Positions 35,096 to 47,280 of a stretch of 64,000 nucleotides of DNA are shown piece by piece (positions within the stretch are counted from its first letter, which is position 1; every line of letters starts with the position of its first letter). The notes under the pieces were generated by a model, which was given only the letters and a program-made list of their open reading frames with translations, was not told where the DNA came from and ran no database searches. The translations under genes were made by a program, and so were the position numbers. The stretch comes from Thermoguttaceae bacterium. GTDB lineage: Bacteria; Planctomycetota; Planctomycetia; Pirellulales; Thermoguttaceae. The DNA lies in contig JARKPK010000156.1 in assembly GCA_029975295.1 (NCBI GenBank), positions 1 through 64,000 on the forward strand. Direction: 5' to 3'.

Positions 35096-37192
35096 ATGAA
35101 CGGCAAGAATCTGAGAAACATCGGCATTGCAGCGCACATCGACTCGGGCAAAACGACCCTGAGCGAACGCATTCTTTACTACACCGGCCGCATCCATCGC
35201 ATCGGCGAAGTCAAGGGCGACGGCGCCGGGGCCACGATGGATCATATGGAATTGGAACGCGAGCGGGGAATCACGATCACCGCAGCCGCCACGAGCGTCC
35301 GCTGGGGCGACGCAGCCATCAACCTGATCGACACCCCCGGGCATGTGGATTTCACGGTCGAGGTGGAACGCAGCCTGCGTGTGCTAGACGGGGCCGTGCT
35401 TGTTCTTTGCGCAGTCGGCGGGGTGCAAGCGCAATCGCTGACGATCGACCGCCAGATGCGACGTTACCGCGTCCCGCGTTTGGCGTTTATAAACAAAATG
35501 GACCGCGTTGGGGCCGATCCGGAGCGTGTGGTGGCGCAACTCCGGGAAAAGCTCGGCTGCGACGCGGTTTTGATGCAGCTTCCGATCGGCCGCGAGGCGG
35601 ATTTCGCCGGCGTGATCGACCTGATTCGTCGGCAGGCCGTGTACTTCGACGGGTCGAACGGCGAGATAGTTCGAGCCGAACCGATCCCGGCCGAAATGGC
35701 AGAAGTCGCTGCCTCCGCTCGGCGACATTTGCTCGAAGCGCTTTCGATGTACAGCGACGAATTGCTGGAATTGCTGCTGGAAGAAAACGAACCGCCCGAA
35801 TCGCTGATTCATGCAACGATCAAAGCAGCCGTGCTTTCGCAGCAGCTCACGCCGGTGTTCTTGGGGTCGGCGTTCAAGAACAAAGGCGTCCAGCCGCTTC
35901 TCGACGCGGTTGTCGAGTATCTTCCATCGCCCGAGGAATGCGAGACGCGGGCGTTCGCCGTCGGCGATCAGGCAAAGGTTGTGGAACTCAGCTCCGACCC
36001 GCATCGGCCGATGGTGGCAATGGCGTTCAAGATCGTAGAAGACCCCTACGGAACATTGACCTATTTACGCATTTACCAGGGCGCGGTGGAAAAAGGGGCT
36101 TCTTATTACAACCAACGCACGGGCCGCAAAGAGCGATTCAGCCGCATTGTTCGGATGCACGCCGACCAACGGGAAGAAGTCGAGTCGGCACAGTGCGGCG
36201 ACATTGTGGCCGTTTTGGGGTGCGACGCGTCGAGCGGCGACACCTACGCTGGCGAATACCCATATTGCACGCTTCAGCAGATGCACGTGCCCGACCCGGT
36301 GATCCGCATGGCCATTGCACCGGCCGACCGCGACGGCGCTGATCGGCTTTCGAAGGCGTTGCATCGTTTTCGCAAAGAAGACCCAACGCTGAACGTTTCG
36401 ACCGATGAAGAGACCGGCGAAACGATCCTGGCCGGCATGGGCGAGCTCCATCTGGAAATCTACATCGAACGAATTCGCCGCGAATTCGGGGTCGAAGTCG
36501 AAGTGGGCGCCCCGAAAGTGAATTACCGCGAAGCCCCGACTCGACCCGTCGAGTACAACACCCGCCATCGGAAGCAGACAGGCGGATCGGGCCAGTACGC
36601 GCACATCGTCGGAACGCTTGAGCCCCTGCCCGAAGACGCCCAACCCGAAGAGTCGTTTGTCTTCGAAGAGTCGGTGGTCGGCGGTCGGGTGCCCAAGCAG
36701 TACATTCCGGCCGTGGAAAAGGGGTTTCGCTCGTGCTTGAAAAAGGGCCCGATCGCGGGCTACCCCGTGGTGGGCCTGAAGGCCACGCTGACCGACGGTT
36801 CGTATCACGAAGTCGATAGCTCAGACCTCGCCTTTCAGATTTGCGCGCAGACGGCCATGCGAGAGAACTTCCCGCTGACCAGCCCCGTACTGCTCGAGCC
36901 GGTAATGCGGATCGAGATCGAATGCCCCAGCTCGTTCCAAGGCGCCGTGGTCGGCAATCTGACCGCGCGCCGCGGCATTGTGATGGCTACCGAAGTGAAA
37001 GGAAACGAGGCCCGAATCGAGGGCGAAGTGCCGCTGGCGGAGACGTTTGGGTATTCCACCGACTTGCGAAGCCTGACCCAGGGCCAAGGCACCTTCTCGA
37101 TGGAGTTCGCCAAGTATCGCCGGATGCCGCGAAGTATTGAGGAAGAGGTGATCGCCGAGCGCCGCAAGGCCCAAATGGCTGGCTCGTGTTGA
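35096..37192 (+). CDS. fusA: Elongation factor G, spdEFG1/mtEFG1-like subfamily
   Basis: This 698-residue translational GTPase drives translocation on the ribosome. Motifs are G1 AHIDSGKTT (13-21), switch-I region RGITITAAATSVRW, G3 DTPGHVDF and G4 NKMD. Domains II-V follow with the loop PVEYNTRHRKQTGGSGQYAH and the C-terminal TFGYSTDLRSLTQGQGTFSM. The DSGKTT P-loop and MDHMELERERGITI are typical of mitochondrial EF-G1 and of the spd (spirochaete, planctomycete, deltaproteobacterial) EFG1 subfamily; canonical bacterial EF-G has AHIDAGKTT. The start at 35096 gives the normal N-terminus. It stands directly upstream of the rRNA promoters. Confidence 0.95.
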   Translation: MNGKNLRNIGIAAHIDSGKTTLSERILYYTGRIHRIGEVKGDGAGATMDHMELERERGITITAAATSVRWGDAAINLIDTPGHVDFTVEVERSLRVLDGAVLVLCAVGGVQAQSLTIDRQMRRYRVPRLAFINKMDRVGADPERVVAQLREKLGCDAVLMQLPIGREADFAGVIDLIRRQAVYFDGSNGEIVRAEPIPAEMAEVAASARRHLLEALSMYSDELLELLLEENEPPESLIHATIKAAVLSQQLTPVFLGSAFKNKGVQPLLDAVVEYLPSPEECETRAFAVGDQAKVVELSSDPHRPMVAMAFKIVEDPYGTLTYLRIYQGAVEKGASYYNQRTGRKERFSRIVRMHADQREEVESAQCGDIVAVLGCDASSGDTYAGEYPYCTLQQMHVPDPVIRMAIAPADRDGADRLSKALHRFRKEDPTLNVSTDEETGETILAGMGELHLEIYIERIRREFGVEVEVGAPKVNYREAPTRPVEYNTRHRKQTGGSGQYAHIVGTLEPLPEDAQPEESFVFEESVVGGRVPKQYIPAVEKGFRSCLKKGPIAGYPVVGLKATLTDGSYHEVDSSDLAFQICAQTAMRENFPLTSPVLLEPVMRIEIECPSSFQGAVVGNLTARRGIVMATEVKGNEARIEGEVPLAETFGYSTDLRSLTQGQGTFSMEFAKYRRMPRSIEEEVIAERRKAQMAGSC

Positions 37193-37284
37193 TTCTTGCC
37201 GCCGGTTTGTCGCCATTCGCCTGCCGGCAAGTCACCGCCGAGGCAAGGCGGCCCGATATCCGGAAAAAGTGAATGGGCGACCGC

Positions 37285-37312
37285 TTGTCGGGCGATAAGA
37301 CTCCGATATAAT
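37285..37312 (+). promoter_or_regulatory. rRNA promoter P1
   Basis: TTGTCG (37285-37290), a 16-base spacer and a perfect TATAAT (37307-37312). It is the upstream one of two similar sites that precede the 23S gene. Confidence 0.65.
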
Positions 37313-37403
37313 TTCGTTTGGGCGTTAGGTTGGTGTTGAAGGGCGGGCGACTTTCGGGCGAAAGAATTTCAGAAAAATCCCCACGGCAAGCGATAATACC
37401 CCT

Positions 37404-37431
37404 TTGACAACTCCCGGCGATTTGATAGAAT
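37404..37431 (+). promoter_or_regulatory. rRNA promoter P2
   Basis: A perfect TTGACA (37404-37409), a 16-base spacer and TAGAAT (37426-37431). Transcription would start near 37438, about 415 bases before the 23S rRNA 5' end. Confidence 0.7.
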
Positions 37432-37574
37432 TGCGTTTCTCCCAATGAGGGAAGGGAAAGATTGATCGCGATCGACGCGGAAGCCGTTCTTTCTAAGTTG
37501 TTGCTTGGTAAAGAGTTGCTTCCCTGTCGATTTCGGCAGTAGAGGTAAGGCCCATTTTGGGCGCGAGCCTTGCG

Positions 37575-37589
37575 TGTTCTTTGACAATT
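37575..37589 (+). promoter_or_regulatory. boxA-like rRNA antitermination element
   Basis: TGTTCTTTGACAATT in the leader resembles the boxA sequence (TGCTCTTTAACAA) that NusB-NusE bind in rRNA operons. Its place between promoter and mature rRNA fits that role. The embedded TTGACA could be mistaken for a -35 box, but no good -10 follows. Confidence 0.55.
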
Positions 37590-37853
37590 CGGTTGTTTGT
37601 GGAATTTGTGGCATCTTGTGAGCCGCATTGTTCGGCGGTGTTGGAAAACATCGTTGCGATGCGGTTTCCGAGGCACTTAGTCAGGCCGCACATTGGTTCG
37701 TCGGGTCAAAAGCCGACGAAGAAGTGTTGTGGCCGCGAGCAATCGTTACTTGAAGCGAGTGGCCGGCCAGCGGAGCTGGTTGAGGCCACCGGATCGAGTA
37801 GAGCCGCGTGGACGGACGATTTCGGCGAAGAGCCGCGAGCGTTTGATTCATGT

Positions 37854-40763
<2,910 letters not shown>

Positions 40764-40859
40764 CATGAATCAAATGCTCCTGGTGGCCTCGCACAATGCC
40801 GCAGTCTGCAAACAACCGAACAAAAGATGCCGTTGTCTCTCAACGGACGCGGCATCACT

Positions 40860-40969
40860 TTCCGGTGACGATATCCGAAAGGCCACACCCGTTCCCATCC
40901 CGAACACGGCAGTTAAGCTTTCGGAGCCGATGGTAGTGCCGCAAGCGCGAGAGTAGGTGTCGCCGGATC
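40860..40969 (+). rRNA. rrf: 5S ribosomal RNA
   Basis: About 110 bases. The ends pair as TCCGGTGAC (5') with GTCGCCGGA (3'). The conserved CCCATCCCGAACACGG and GCCGATGGTAGTG-like and GCGAGAGTAGG segments are present. The gap from the 23S 3' end is about 96 bases, without a tRNA. Confidence 0.95.
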
Positions 40970-40978
40970 TCATTCAAT

Positions 40979-41021
40979 ACACCCCTCGGGCGCCCCTTGC
41001 GTCCGAGGGGTGTGCTGTTTC
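40979..41021 (+). terminator. Rho-independent terminator of the 23S-5S unit
   Basis: ACACCCCTCGG (40979-40989) pairs with CCGAGGGGTGT (41003-41013) as an 11-bp perfect stem, followed by the T-rich GCTGTTTC stretch. Confidence 0.8.
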
Positions 41022-41430
41022 TTGCTCCGTCCCGCGTTTGGATTTGTCGTAGCCGCATCGCCGCCGGCAAGGTATGGCGGGCTCGGCCTCGACACTCCCA
41101 TGCCGCACCAAGGGCGGCTCGTTCTGTGCAACGCATCAGGTGCCGGCCACGCTGTCTGCGACAGCCCTGCCCTCTGCGCACGCACAGCCTATCGCGCCAT
41201 TCCCGCCGGGCGATTGTGTTTTTTCCTGATCGCCGCAGGTACAATACCGCATGTCACAGGTGGCACGCGGGGCAGAGCCAACTGATAGTTCGTCCCAGCC
41301 GACACACCACCCTTTACCGACTGGCCACGCCCCGATCCCGCCCCGCCAGGCCGCGATCGGCCTTCGTCTGCTTTGCGGCCGATCGATGGTCGCTCAATGG
41401 CCAACCATCCCCCGAGAGAAAGGAACTGCC
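41022..41430 (+). other. Intergenic region upstream of the SGNH gene
   Basis: No gene is supported in these 409 bases. TACAAT at 41242-41247 is the best -10-like hexamer, with a T-rich but poor -35 region. Nothing else is seen. Confidence 0.4.
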
Positions 41431-43263
41431 ATGCCTCGTTCGATTCTCATATTTCTCTGCCGCCCGATGCTCGTCCTTGGCATGCTGTCGCAAGCGGCTT
41501 CAGGCGACATGACCAAGGATTCGCCGATCACGTTTCCCGAAAAAGGCGCCCTGCCCGCCAAGTATCCGCCCGATGTGCGAACCGAAAGCTTACCGGCCGA
41601 GAAGGACTACGCCATCTTCGGCACGCCGCAGCGGTCGATGAAACAGATCTACGCGATTCGGGCGGAAATGCCCGCCGGCCGCTTCACCCCGCCGCCGCAC
41701 GATTGGACGCATCTGCCGCGCACCCGAAAGCTGCTGACCGACGGCAGCAAGCTCACGCTGCTGGCGATGGGCGACAGTATCGTCAACGACACGATGCGAT
41801 CCGGTTGGGTGGCCGAGCTGCAATCGATCTATCCGCGGTGCAAGATCGAAGCCTTCGTTTACGTCCGTGGAGGCGGAGGGTGCCAACACTATAAAGAGGA
41901 GAATCGGGTCGCCAAATATGTGGTGCCGCGCAAGCCCGATCTGGTATTGATCGGGGGGATCAGCCAGCGAAGCATTGACGACATCCGCACCGTCATCGGA
42001 CAGATTCGCGAGGCTCTGCCCGACGTCGAGTTTCTTCTTTTCACCGGGACGTTCGGCACAGCCGACCCGCGCGAGCCGGACGAACTCGCCCGTGCCGCCC
42101 ACAGCGGAACCGGCGCCTACGGCAAGTCTCTACGGCAGCTTGCGGCCGAGCAGCGATGCGCGTTTCTCGACATGACTTCGCCTTGGGCCGAATATATCCG
42201 GTCTGCGAAAGTCCATCCGCACTTATTCTATCGCGATCGAGTTCATGCCAACGAATACGGCGAGCAGATTCTAGCGAGGATCATCACCGCCTTCTTCGCC
42301 GCCCATGAGTTTCGCGTTGAGGAAAGCGACGAACGGATCAGCATCAAAGGCCCGACGATCGAGGCGTCTGTGCGGAAGAAGGGCTACGTCAGCGGCGTTG
42401 AGGGCGGATCATTCCTTGATGTGAAGACCGGGGCACGGGACCTGGGCTTCGGGCTCGACATCCAAGACTGGATCATGGAGCCGGGCAGCGACGCCGCCTA
42501 CCGCGATCAGCTCGAAGGCGACCTGCCCTACGATTACAACAACCTATTTCACGGCAAACGGCCGAAGCGAAGCGTCGAAGGGCCGCAAATCTGCACGCAG
42601 GCCAAACAGTTGGTTCCCCGGGTGATCGAAGGCCGCGGGTTCGTTGCCGTCGAGCAGCAGTGGCAGTATCGCATCGCCGCGCCCGGCCGAAACGCCGGTT
42701 CGCTTTGGAAGCAAACTTTGGTCTTCCCCAACGGGCGTCGCTATTTCTATTCCTCCAACCGGGTCGTCAGCCGCAACAGTGGCGAGGCGTTGTTCTTTCG
42801 CCACGACCTGCCCGGCCACATCAAACACAACAAGGGTGACACATTCAGCGAGATCTATCTGAGCTATGCCGGCCGGATTCCCGCCGGGGAATTCCTTAGC
42901 GATTTCGCGCCCGACGAGAAATTCAATTACCGCCGCGATCGCGACGGAGTGCCGGAGCGGATGATCCGCGCGTATCGCATTCGGAACCGGCAGACCGGTG
43001 GCGAAGGCCCGTGGCTAGCCGGTCTAACGCTCAACCCGGCCGACACCTCGGAGGCCTGGTGCCATCAGCGCGGCTATGTGTGCATGATCCACGAGGTGGG
43101 CGAACGGCCCGTGCGCGAGGGGGAAACATTCGGCGCGGTGTTCATCATCGGCTTCTTCGATTCAATCGAAGAAATGCACGCCGTTTACGATGCGCATCTG
43201 GGATTCAGCGGCCTGGAACTGGCTCCCGATGGTTGGCGGCTGACCCGTCAAGCCGTGCCGTAG
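41431..43263 (+). CDS. Exported SGNH/GDSL hydrolase with large C-terminal domain
   Basis: This 610-residue protein has a signal peptide (MPRSILIFLCRPMLVLGMLS). An SGNH-type domain follows (about residues 100-295): block I is LLAMGDSIVND with the Ser nucleophile, block V is DRVHANEYGEQI with the Asp and His of the catalytic set. After it, about 310 residues (from EESDERISIKGP to the end) form a beta-rich domain I do not recognise. The pair suggests an exported carbohydrate esterase. The ATG at 41431 has GAAAGGA upstream. The extension of the frame to 41251 would mask the signal peptide. Confidence 0.85.
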   Translation: MPRSILIFLCRPMLVLGMLSQAASGDMTKDSPITFPEKGALPAKYPPDVRTESLPAEKDYAIFGTPQRSMKQIYAIRAEMPAGRFTPPPHDWTHLPRTRKLLTDGSKLTLLAMGDSIVNDTMRSGWVAELQSIYPRCKIEAFVYVRGGGGCQHYKEENRVAKYVVPRKPDLVLIGGISQRSIDDIRTVIGQIREALPDVEFLLFTGTFGTADPREPDELARAAHSGTGAYGKSLRQLAAEQRCAFLDMTSPWAEYIRSAKVHPHLFYRDRVHANEYGEQILARIITAFFAAHEFRVEESDERISIKGPTIEASVRKKGYVSGVEGGSFLDVKTGARDLGFGLDIQDWIMEPGSDAAYRDQLEGDLPYDYNNLFHGKRPKRSVEGPQICTQAKQLVPRVIEGRGFVAVEQQWQYRIAAPGRNAGSLWKQTLVFPNGRRYFYSSNRVVSRNSGEALFFRHDLPGHIKHNKGDTFSEIYLSYAGRIPAGEFLSDFAPDEKFNYRRDRDGVPERMIRAYRIRNRQTGGEGPWLAGLTLNPADTSEAWCHQRGYVCMIHEVGERPVREGETFGAVFIIGFFDSIEEMHAVYDAHLGFSGLELAPDGWRLTRQAVP

Positions 43264-43332
43264 CAATCGAGATTGTTTGCGGCAGGAAAGTCGGGCGTAG
43301 CGACCGACGGGCGGCAGTGCGGTTGGCACCGT

Positions 43333-44064
43333 CTAAGAGATTTTGCCAATTGTGGCGTCGGGCGAGGTCGGGCCTCCACAGCGGGCGTCCCATTTCTCCT
43401 CGGCGGCCGCACGGCGACTGTACACGGGCAGCAAGGTCCAAAGGTCGTCGCATCGTCCCGATTGATAGTCGCGCCATCCGACCGTTGCGACCAGCGCGGC
43501 GCGGGGCCGATGGAACTTGGATGCGGCAAGCTGAACACCGGGCGGCAGCAACCCAACGTCGATCCGTTTTCCGACGGCTGGTCCGGCAACAACCGTGCCC
43601 GGCGACAGTTCTCCAAGCCATTTTTCGACGGGCAAAACGCGCATGGGCCCCAGCGCGACGGGCCGCCCGGAGTCATCCCCCACGAAGCACTGCCCCGCCA
43701 CATCGCCGCGCTGGGCGTCGACCGCGGCTGCTGCGTGGGTCCAGCCCTCGGGCAGCCCGGCGACCAGGGCTTCCAGCGTGTTCACCGCAACAACCTCTGC
43801 GCCAACCGCATAGGCAAAGGTCTTCCCGGCCGTCACACCAACCCGCAGCCCAGTGAACGACCCCGGCCCAACAGAAACCGCCACCAACTGAACGTCTTGA
43901 GGGCGCCAGCCCACGCGCCGAAGCAACTCGATCATACCGGGCGCAATCGACCGGGCACTGCGTTCGTCGGCCGGCAGTTCCATTTCGACAAGCAACCGAT
44001 CGCCCTCGGCGGCCGCCAAAGAGGCCATGGCATCGCTGGTTTCAATCGCGAGAATCCGAGTCAT
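43333..44064 (-). CDS. tsaB: tRNA threonylcarbamoyladenosine biosynthesis protein TsaB
   Basis: This 243-residue protein is TsaB, the ASKHA-fold partner of TsaD in the complex that forms t6A37 in ANN-decoding tRNAs. It starts MTRILAIETSDAMASLA, carries the conserved DERSARSIAPGMIELLR region and the family signature VSVGPGSFTGLRVGVTAGK. The start is set at MTRIL, three codons inside the frame's first ATG. It is divergent from the metallophosphoesterase gene and tail-to-tail with the SGNH gene. Confidence 0.95.
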   Translation of the reverse strand: MTRILAIETSDAMASLAAAEGDRLLVEMELPADERSARSIAPGMIELLRRVGWRPQDVQLVAVSVGPGSFTGLRVGVTAGKTFAYAVGAEVVAVNTLEALVAGLPEGWTHAAAAVDAQRGDVAGQCFVGDDSGRPVALGPMRVLPVEKWLGELSPGTVVAGPAVGKRIDVGLLPPGVQLAASKFHRPRAALVATVGWRDYQSGRCDDLWTLLPVYSRRAAAEEKWDARCGGPTSPDATIGKIS

Positions 44065-44273
44065 CCCACTCAATCCGTGTCGGGGCCGCCCGATCTTGCC
44101 AAAGCGTCAAAGAAGAACCCGCCGCCGCGTCGCCCCCCGGGGGCGATTGCTGGCCCAGGTCGGCTCGACTTGACCGCAACTGCATGTAACAATACACTTT
44201 GTGAGGCAGTCTGATCAAGGACGGCCTCGTTAGCGGACTGTAGCGTATCGTCTATTTCGGGAGATTCCTCGGC

Positions 44274-45020
44274 GTGAAGAGGGCGTTGATCAGCGATTTG
44301 CACAGCAACCTCGAAGCGCTCGAGGCGGTGATGGCCGACATACGCGCTCAGGGGGTCGCTGAAGTCTATTGCCTCGGCGACCTGGTCGGCTACGGTCCGA
44401 ATCCGCGGGAAGTCATCGATGTGGCCATGAAATGCCGCGTCTGTCTCCTGGGGAACCACGACCAAGGCGCACTGTTCGATCCCGAGGGTTTCAACTCGGG
44501 CGCAGAGCGAGCCATCTTTTGGACTCGCCAGCAGTTGGAGAACGGCGACAGCCCGGCGCAATGCGACAGGCGGTGGGATTTTCTCGGGGCGCTTCCGCGG
44601 ACCCACCAAGAAAACGGCATGCTGTTCGTGCATGGTTCGGCGCGCAACCCGCTCAACGAGTACGTTTTTCCGGAAGACATCTATAACCGCCGCAAGCTCG
44701 AGAAGATTTTCTCGCTGATTTCCAAGTTCGCGTTTCAAGGTCACACGCACGTCCCGGGAGTCTTCACGGAAGACTTCAACTTCGTAAGTCCGGACGAGAT
44801 GAACTACGAGTATCGCCTCGGTGCGCAGAAGGCGATGATCAACGTGGGCTCCGTCGGCCAGCCCCGCGATGGCGACCGCCGAGCGTGCTACGTCATTGTC
44901 GAGGACGACATAGTGCGGTTTCGACGGGTTGAGTACCCGGTCGAGCAAACCGTGGCCAAGATCTACGCGATTCCGGAACTCGACAACTACTTGGGCGACC
45001 GTCTTCTCTCGGGCCGTTGA
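44274..45020 (+). CDS. YfcE/MJ0936-type metallophosphoesterase
   Basis: This 248-residue protein begins with a GTG start (GGGAG 11 bases upstream). It has the calcineurin-like metal motifs: SDLHSN (7-12), GDLVGYG with Asp36, GNHD near residue 60, VHGSAR and GHTHVPG. The [10 protein letters not shown] and [12 protein letters not shown] segments mark the group of predicted phosphodiesterases related to diadenosine tetraphosphatase and YfcE. The substrate is not known. It is convergent with cysS, whose stop is 22 bases away. Confidence 0.93.
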   Translation: MKRALISDLHSNLEALEAVMADIRAQGVAEVYCLGDLVGYGPNPREVIDVAMKCRVCLLGNHDQGALFDPEGFNSGAERAIFWTRQQLENGDSPAQCDRRWDFLGALPRTHQENGMLFVHGSARNPLNEYVFPEDIYNRRKLEKIFSLISKFAFQGHTHVPGVFTEDFNFVSPDEMNYEYRLGAQKAMINVGSVGQPRDGDRRACYVIVEDDIVRFRRVEYPVEQTVAKIYAIPELDNYLGDRLLSGR

Positions 45021-45042
45021 AGCCGCCTGATCGCCGGACAGT

Positions 45043-46593
45043 TCAATTGGACTTAACGCTCCAAAGCGTTTCGCCGGGCCGGTCTTCCAAGACAATGCCC
45101 AAATCGCCCAGGGCCTTGCGAATGGCGTCGGCCGTGGCGAAGTCCTTCTTCTTTCGGGCCTCCGCCCGAATGTGAATAATCAGCTCCATCAACCCCTGAA
45201 CAATGCGTTGATCGCCTCCGGCCGGCGCGGTTTGCGGCGCGTTTCGGAACAATCCGAGTGTAAGCGACAGCTCTCGAAACACGGTCGTAGCTCGGCACAG
45301 CGCCGCCACGTTCTGCGGCGACCGTCGGGCAGGATCGTCGAGCCGCTCTTCATCGCAAAACTTGTTGAGCAATCGCAGAAACTCGAAAAGCACCCCGATG
45401 GCTCCGCCGGTGTTGAAGTCGTCGTCCATCATTTCAAGGAACCGGCGGCGATGCTCGGCAGCCGACTGATCGATCGGCTCGGTTCCGCTGGGCCGATCAC
45501 CCTCGCTTCGGCATAAAGGCGCCGCAAGCGAAAAGAACGGTTTACCCGTGATTCGCTCGAATCTTCTGAAGAAACGATAGAAGGCGTCGAGCGCGGTTTC
45601 GGTCTCTTTCAGGCGACCCTCGCTGTAGTCGATGGGCCGCCGATAGTGCGTCGAAAGAAGAAAGAAACGGATGGTTTCCGGCTGGAACTCCTGAAGCAGT
45701 TCGCGGAACGGCCGCGACCCTTTCGACTTGCTGATCTTGCCCGTTTGTTGCGACTCGATGTCGCCTTCGCTCGGCCGGGTGCTGCGGCCGCCCACCTTGC
45801 CCACCTCGTCGGAGGCTTGCATCAGGCCGTTATGCAGCCAATACTTGGCCATCGGCCGACCGTGGCAGCATTCGCTTTGGGCGATTTCGTTTTCGTGGTG
45901 CGGAAAGACCAGATCGAGCCCGCCGCCATGGATGTCGAACGTTTCGCCCAGCAGCCGGCGACTCATCGCCGAGCACTCGATGTGCCAACCGGGCCGCCCC
46001 TTGCCCCAAGGACTGTCCCAAGCCGGCTCTCCGGGCTTTGCGCTTTTCCACAAAGCGAAATCGGCGTTGGATCGTTTCCGCTGGGCCATTTCGCCGCCTT
46101 CACCCTGCATCGAGTCGCGATCACGGTTGCTCAACTTGCCATACTCGGCGTCTTTGGCCACGTCAAAATAAACGTCACCATCGGCCTGATAGGCGTATCC
46201 CCGTTCAATCAATGCCGTAATGAAGCGGATGATCTCATCGATGTTCTCGGTGCATCGCGGGAAGTGGTCGATCGAGTCCACCCCCAGCTCCGCGATATTC
46301 CGCATGTAGTCTTCCGTCATCCGCGAGGCCAACTCCGGCATCGGCAGCCCGCACTGCTGCGATTCGGCGATCAGCTTGTCATCAACATCGGTGATGTTCA
46401 CCACCAACGTCACTTGATAGCCGCTATAGACGAGATACCGTTTGATCGTGTCGAAGATCACCGGCCCGACCATGTGCCCGATATGGCTGGGCTTGTACAC
46501 GGTCGGGCCGCAAAGGTAGATGCCCACTCGGCCTTCGCGAACCGTTTGAAAAGGCTCTTTTGATTTGGTCAGGGTGTTATACACGCGAATCAT
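45043..46593 (-). CDS. cysS: Cysteinyl-tRNA synthetase
   Basis: This 516-residue class I synthetase charges tRNA-Cys. It shows LCGPTVYKPSHIGH with Cys28 as a zinc ligand and the HIGH motif, then WHIECSAM and HHENEIAQSE with further zinc ligands. The KMSKS loop reads KISKSKG. Before that loop there is an insertion of about 20 residues (KVGGRSTRPSEGDIESQQTG) compared with E. coli CysRS. The C-terminal DALR and small extra domain are normal. The start at 46593 gives MIRVYNTLTK; a further 33 upstream codons are rejected. AAGGA lies 11 bases upstream. Confidence 0.95.
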   Translation of the reverse strand: MIRVYNTLTKSKEPFQTVREGRVGIYLCGPTVYKPSHIGHMVGPVIFDTIKRYLVYSGYQVTLVVNITDVDDKLIAESQQCGLPMPELASRMTEDYMRNIAELGVDSIDHFPRCTENIDEIIRFITALIERGYAYQADGDVYFDVAKDAEYGKLSNRDRDSMQGEGGEMAQRKRSNADFALWKSAKPGEPAWDSPWGKGRPGWHIECSAMSRRLLGETFDIHGGGLDLVFPHHENEIAQSECCHGRPMAKYWLHNGLMQASDEVGKVGGRSTRPSEGDIESQQTGKISKSKGSRPFRELLQEFQPETIRFFLLSTHYRRPIDYSEGRLKETETALDAFYRFFRRFERITGKPFFSLAAPLCRSEGDRPSGTEPIDQSAAEHRRRFLEMMDDDFNTGGAIGVLFEFLRLLNKFCDEERLDDPARRSPQNVAALCRATTVFRELSLTLGLFRNAPQTAPAGGDQRIVQGLMELIIHIRAEARKKKDFATADAIRKALGDLGIVLEDRPGETLWSVKSN

Positions 46594-46809
46594 TTGAAAT
46601 CCGTTCCTTGCTCCAAGGCGACACTCGGCCGTTGAGCTGCATCCCGCCGGCTGGCTATTTCTGATGACTCGGTCAACGGCCAATGCCATCATTCCTACGC
46701 AGGAACACTGGCCGCGTCGCCGGAAAACCCGATATCTTCGTTGAGTTCCTTGGTTGAAGACTGCACCACCCGCGGCACTGATGCCGGAACGTTCGGGCAG
46801 CGGGTCTCG

Positions 46810-47280
46810 CTACATTTCAGAAGCCAAGAGGACCACGCACATCGCCTCGATCGCCTCTTCACGGCCGACCGGCCCAACGCTCTCGCCGGTCTTGCCCTTC
46901 AATCCGATCTGTTCCGGTTCGATTCCCATGATATCGGCCAATCGCTGCCGAATTAGTTGTCGGTAGGGCAGCAATTTGGGACGCTGCGCGCAGACCACGC
47001 AATCGAGATTGACCACCCGCCAGCCGAGAGCCCGAACGGCATCAAGTGCCGCGCGAAGCATTTCCGCCGAATCGCGGCCGCGATGCGCCAAATCCGTGTC
47101 GGGAAACATCTGTCCGATATCGCCCAGGGCCGCCGCTCCCAAAAGGGCGTCTGTGATGGCGTGCAGTAGCACATCGGCATCGCTGTGTCCGATCAATTCC
47201 CGGTCGTGCGGAATATCGATCCCACCCAGGCGCAACGGGCCGCCGGGCCGGATGCGGTGCGTATCGTGACCGAGCCCCAC
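46810..47280 (-). CDS. ispF: 2-C-methyl-D-erythritol 2,4-cyclodiphosphate synthase
   Basis: This 156-residue enzyme of the MEP isoprenoid pathway converts CDP-methylerythritol 2-phosphate into the cyclic diphosphate. The zinc ligands are in GLGHDTHRI (Asp6, His8) and the IGHSDADVLLHAITDALLGA segment; the GDIGQMFPDTD and late GKTGESVGPVGREEAI motifs match IspF. The start is a GTG with AGGA 6 bases upstream. An in-frame TGA a short way upstream leaves no better start codon. cysS follows on the same strand after 216 bases. Confidence 0.94.
   Translation of the reverse strand: MGLGHDTHRIRPGGPLRLGGIDIPHDRELIGHSDADVLLHAITDALLGAAALGDIGQMFPDTDLAHRGRDSAEMLRAALDAVRALGWRVVNLDCVVCAQRPKLLPYRQLIRQRLADIMGIEPEQIGLKGKTGESVGPVGREEAIEAMCVVLLASEM

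Larger units (their letters stand above)
37193..37853 (+). other. rRNA upstream region and leader
   Basis: This 661-base stretch between EF-G and 23S rRNA holds two tandem promoter-like sites and a boxA-like element. No gene or tRNA is seen in it. Confidence 0.6.

Noticed and set aside
37581-37610. TTGACA in the rRNA leader as a third promoter
   Set aside because: No good -10 at 16-18 bases; the sequence fits a boxA element better.
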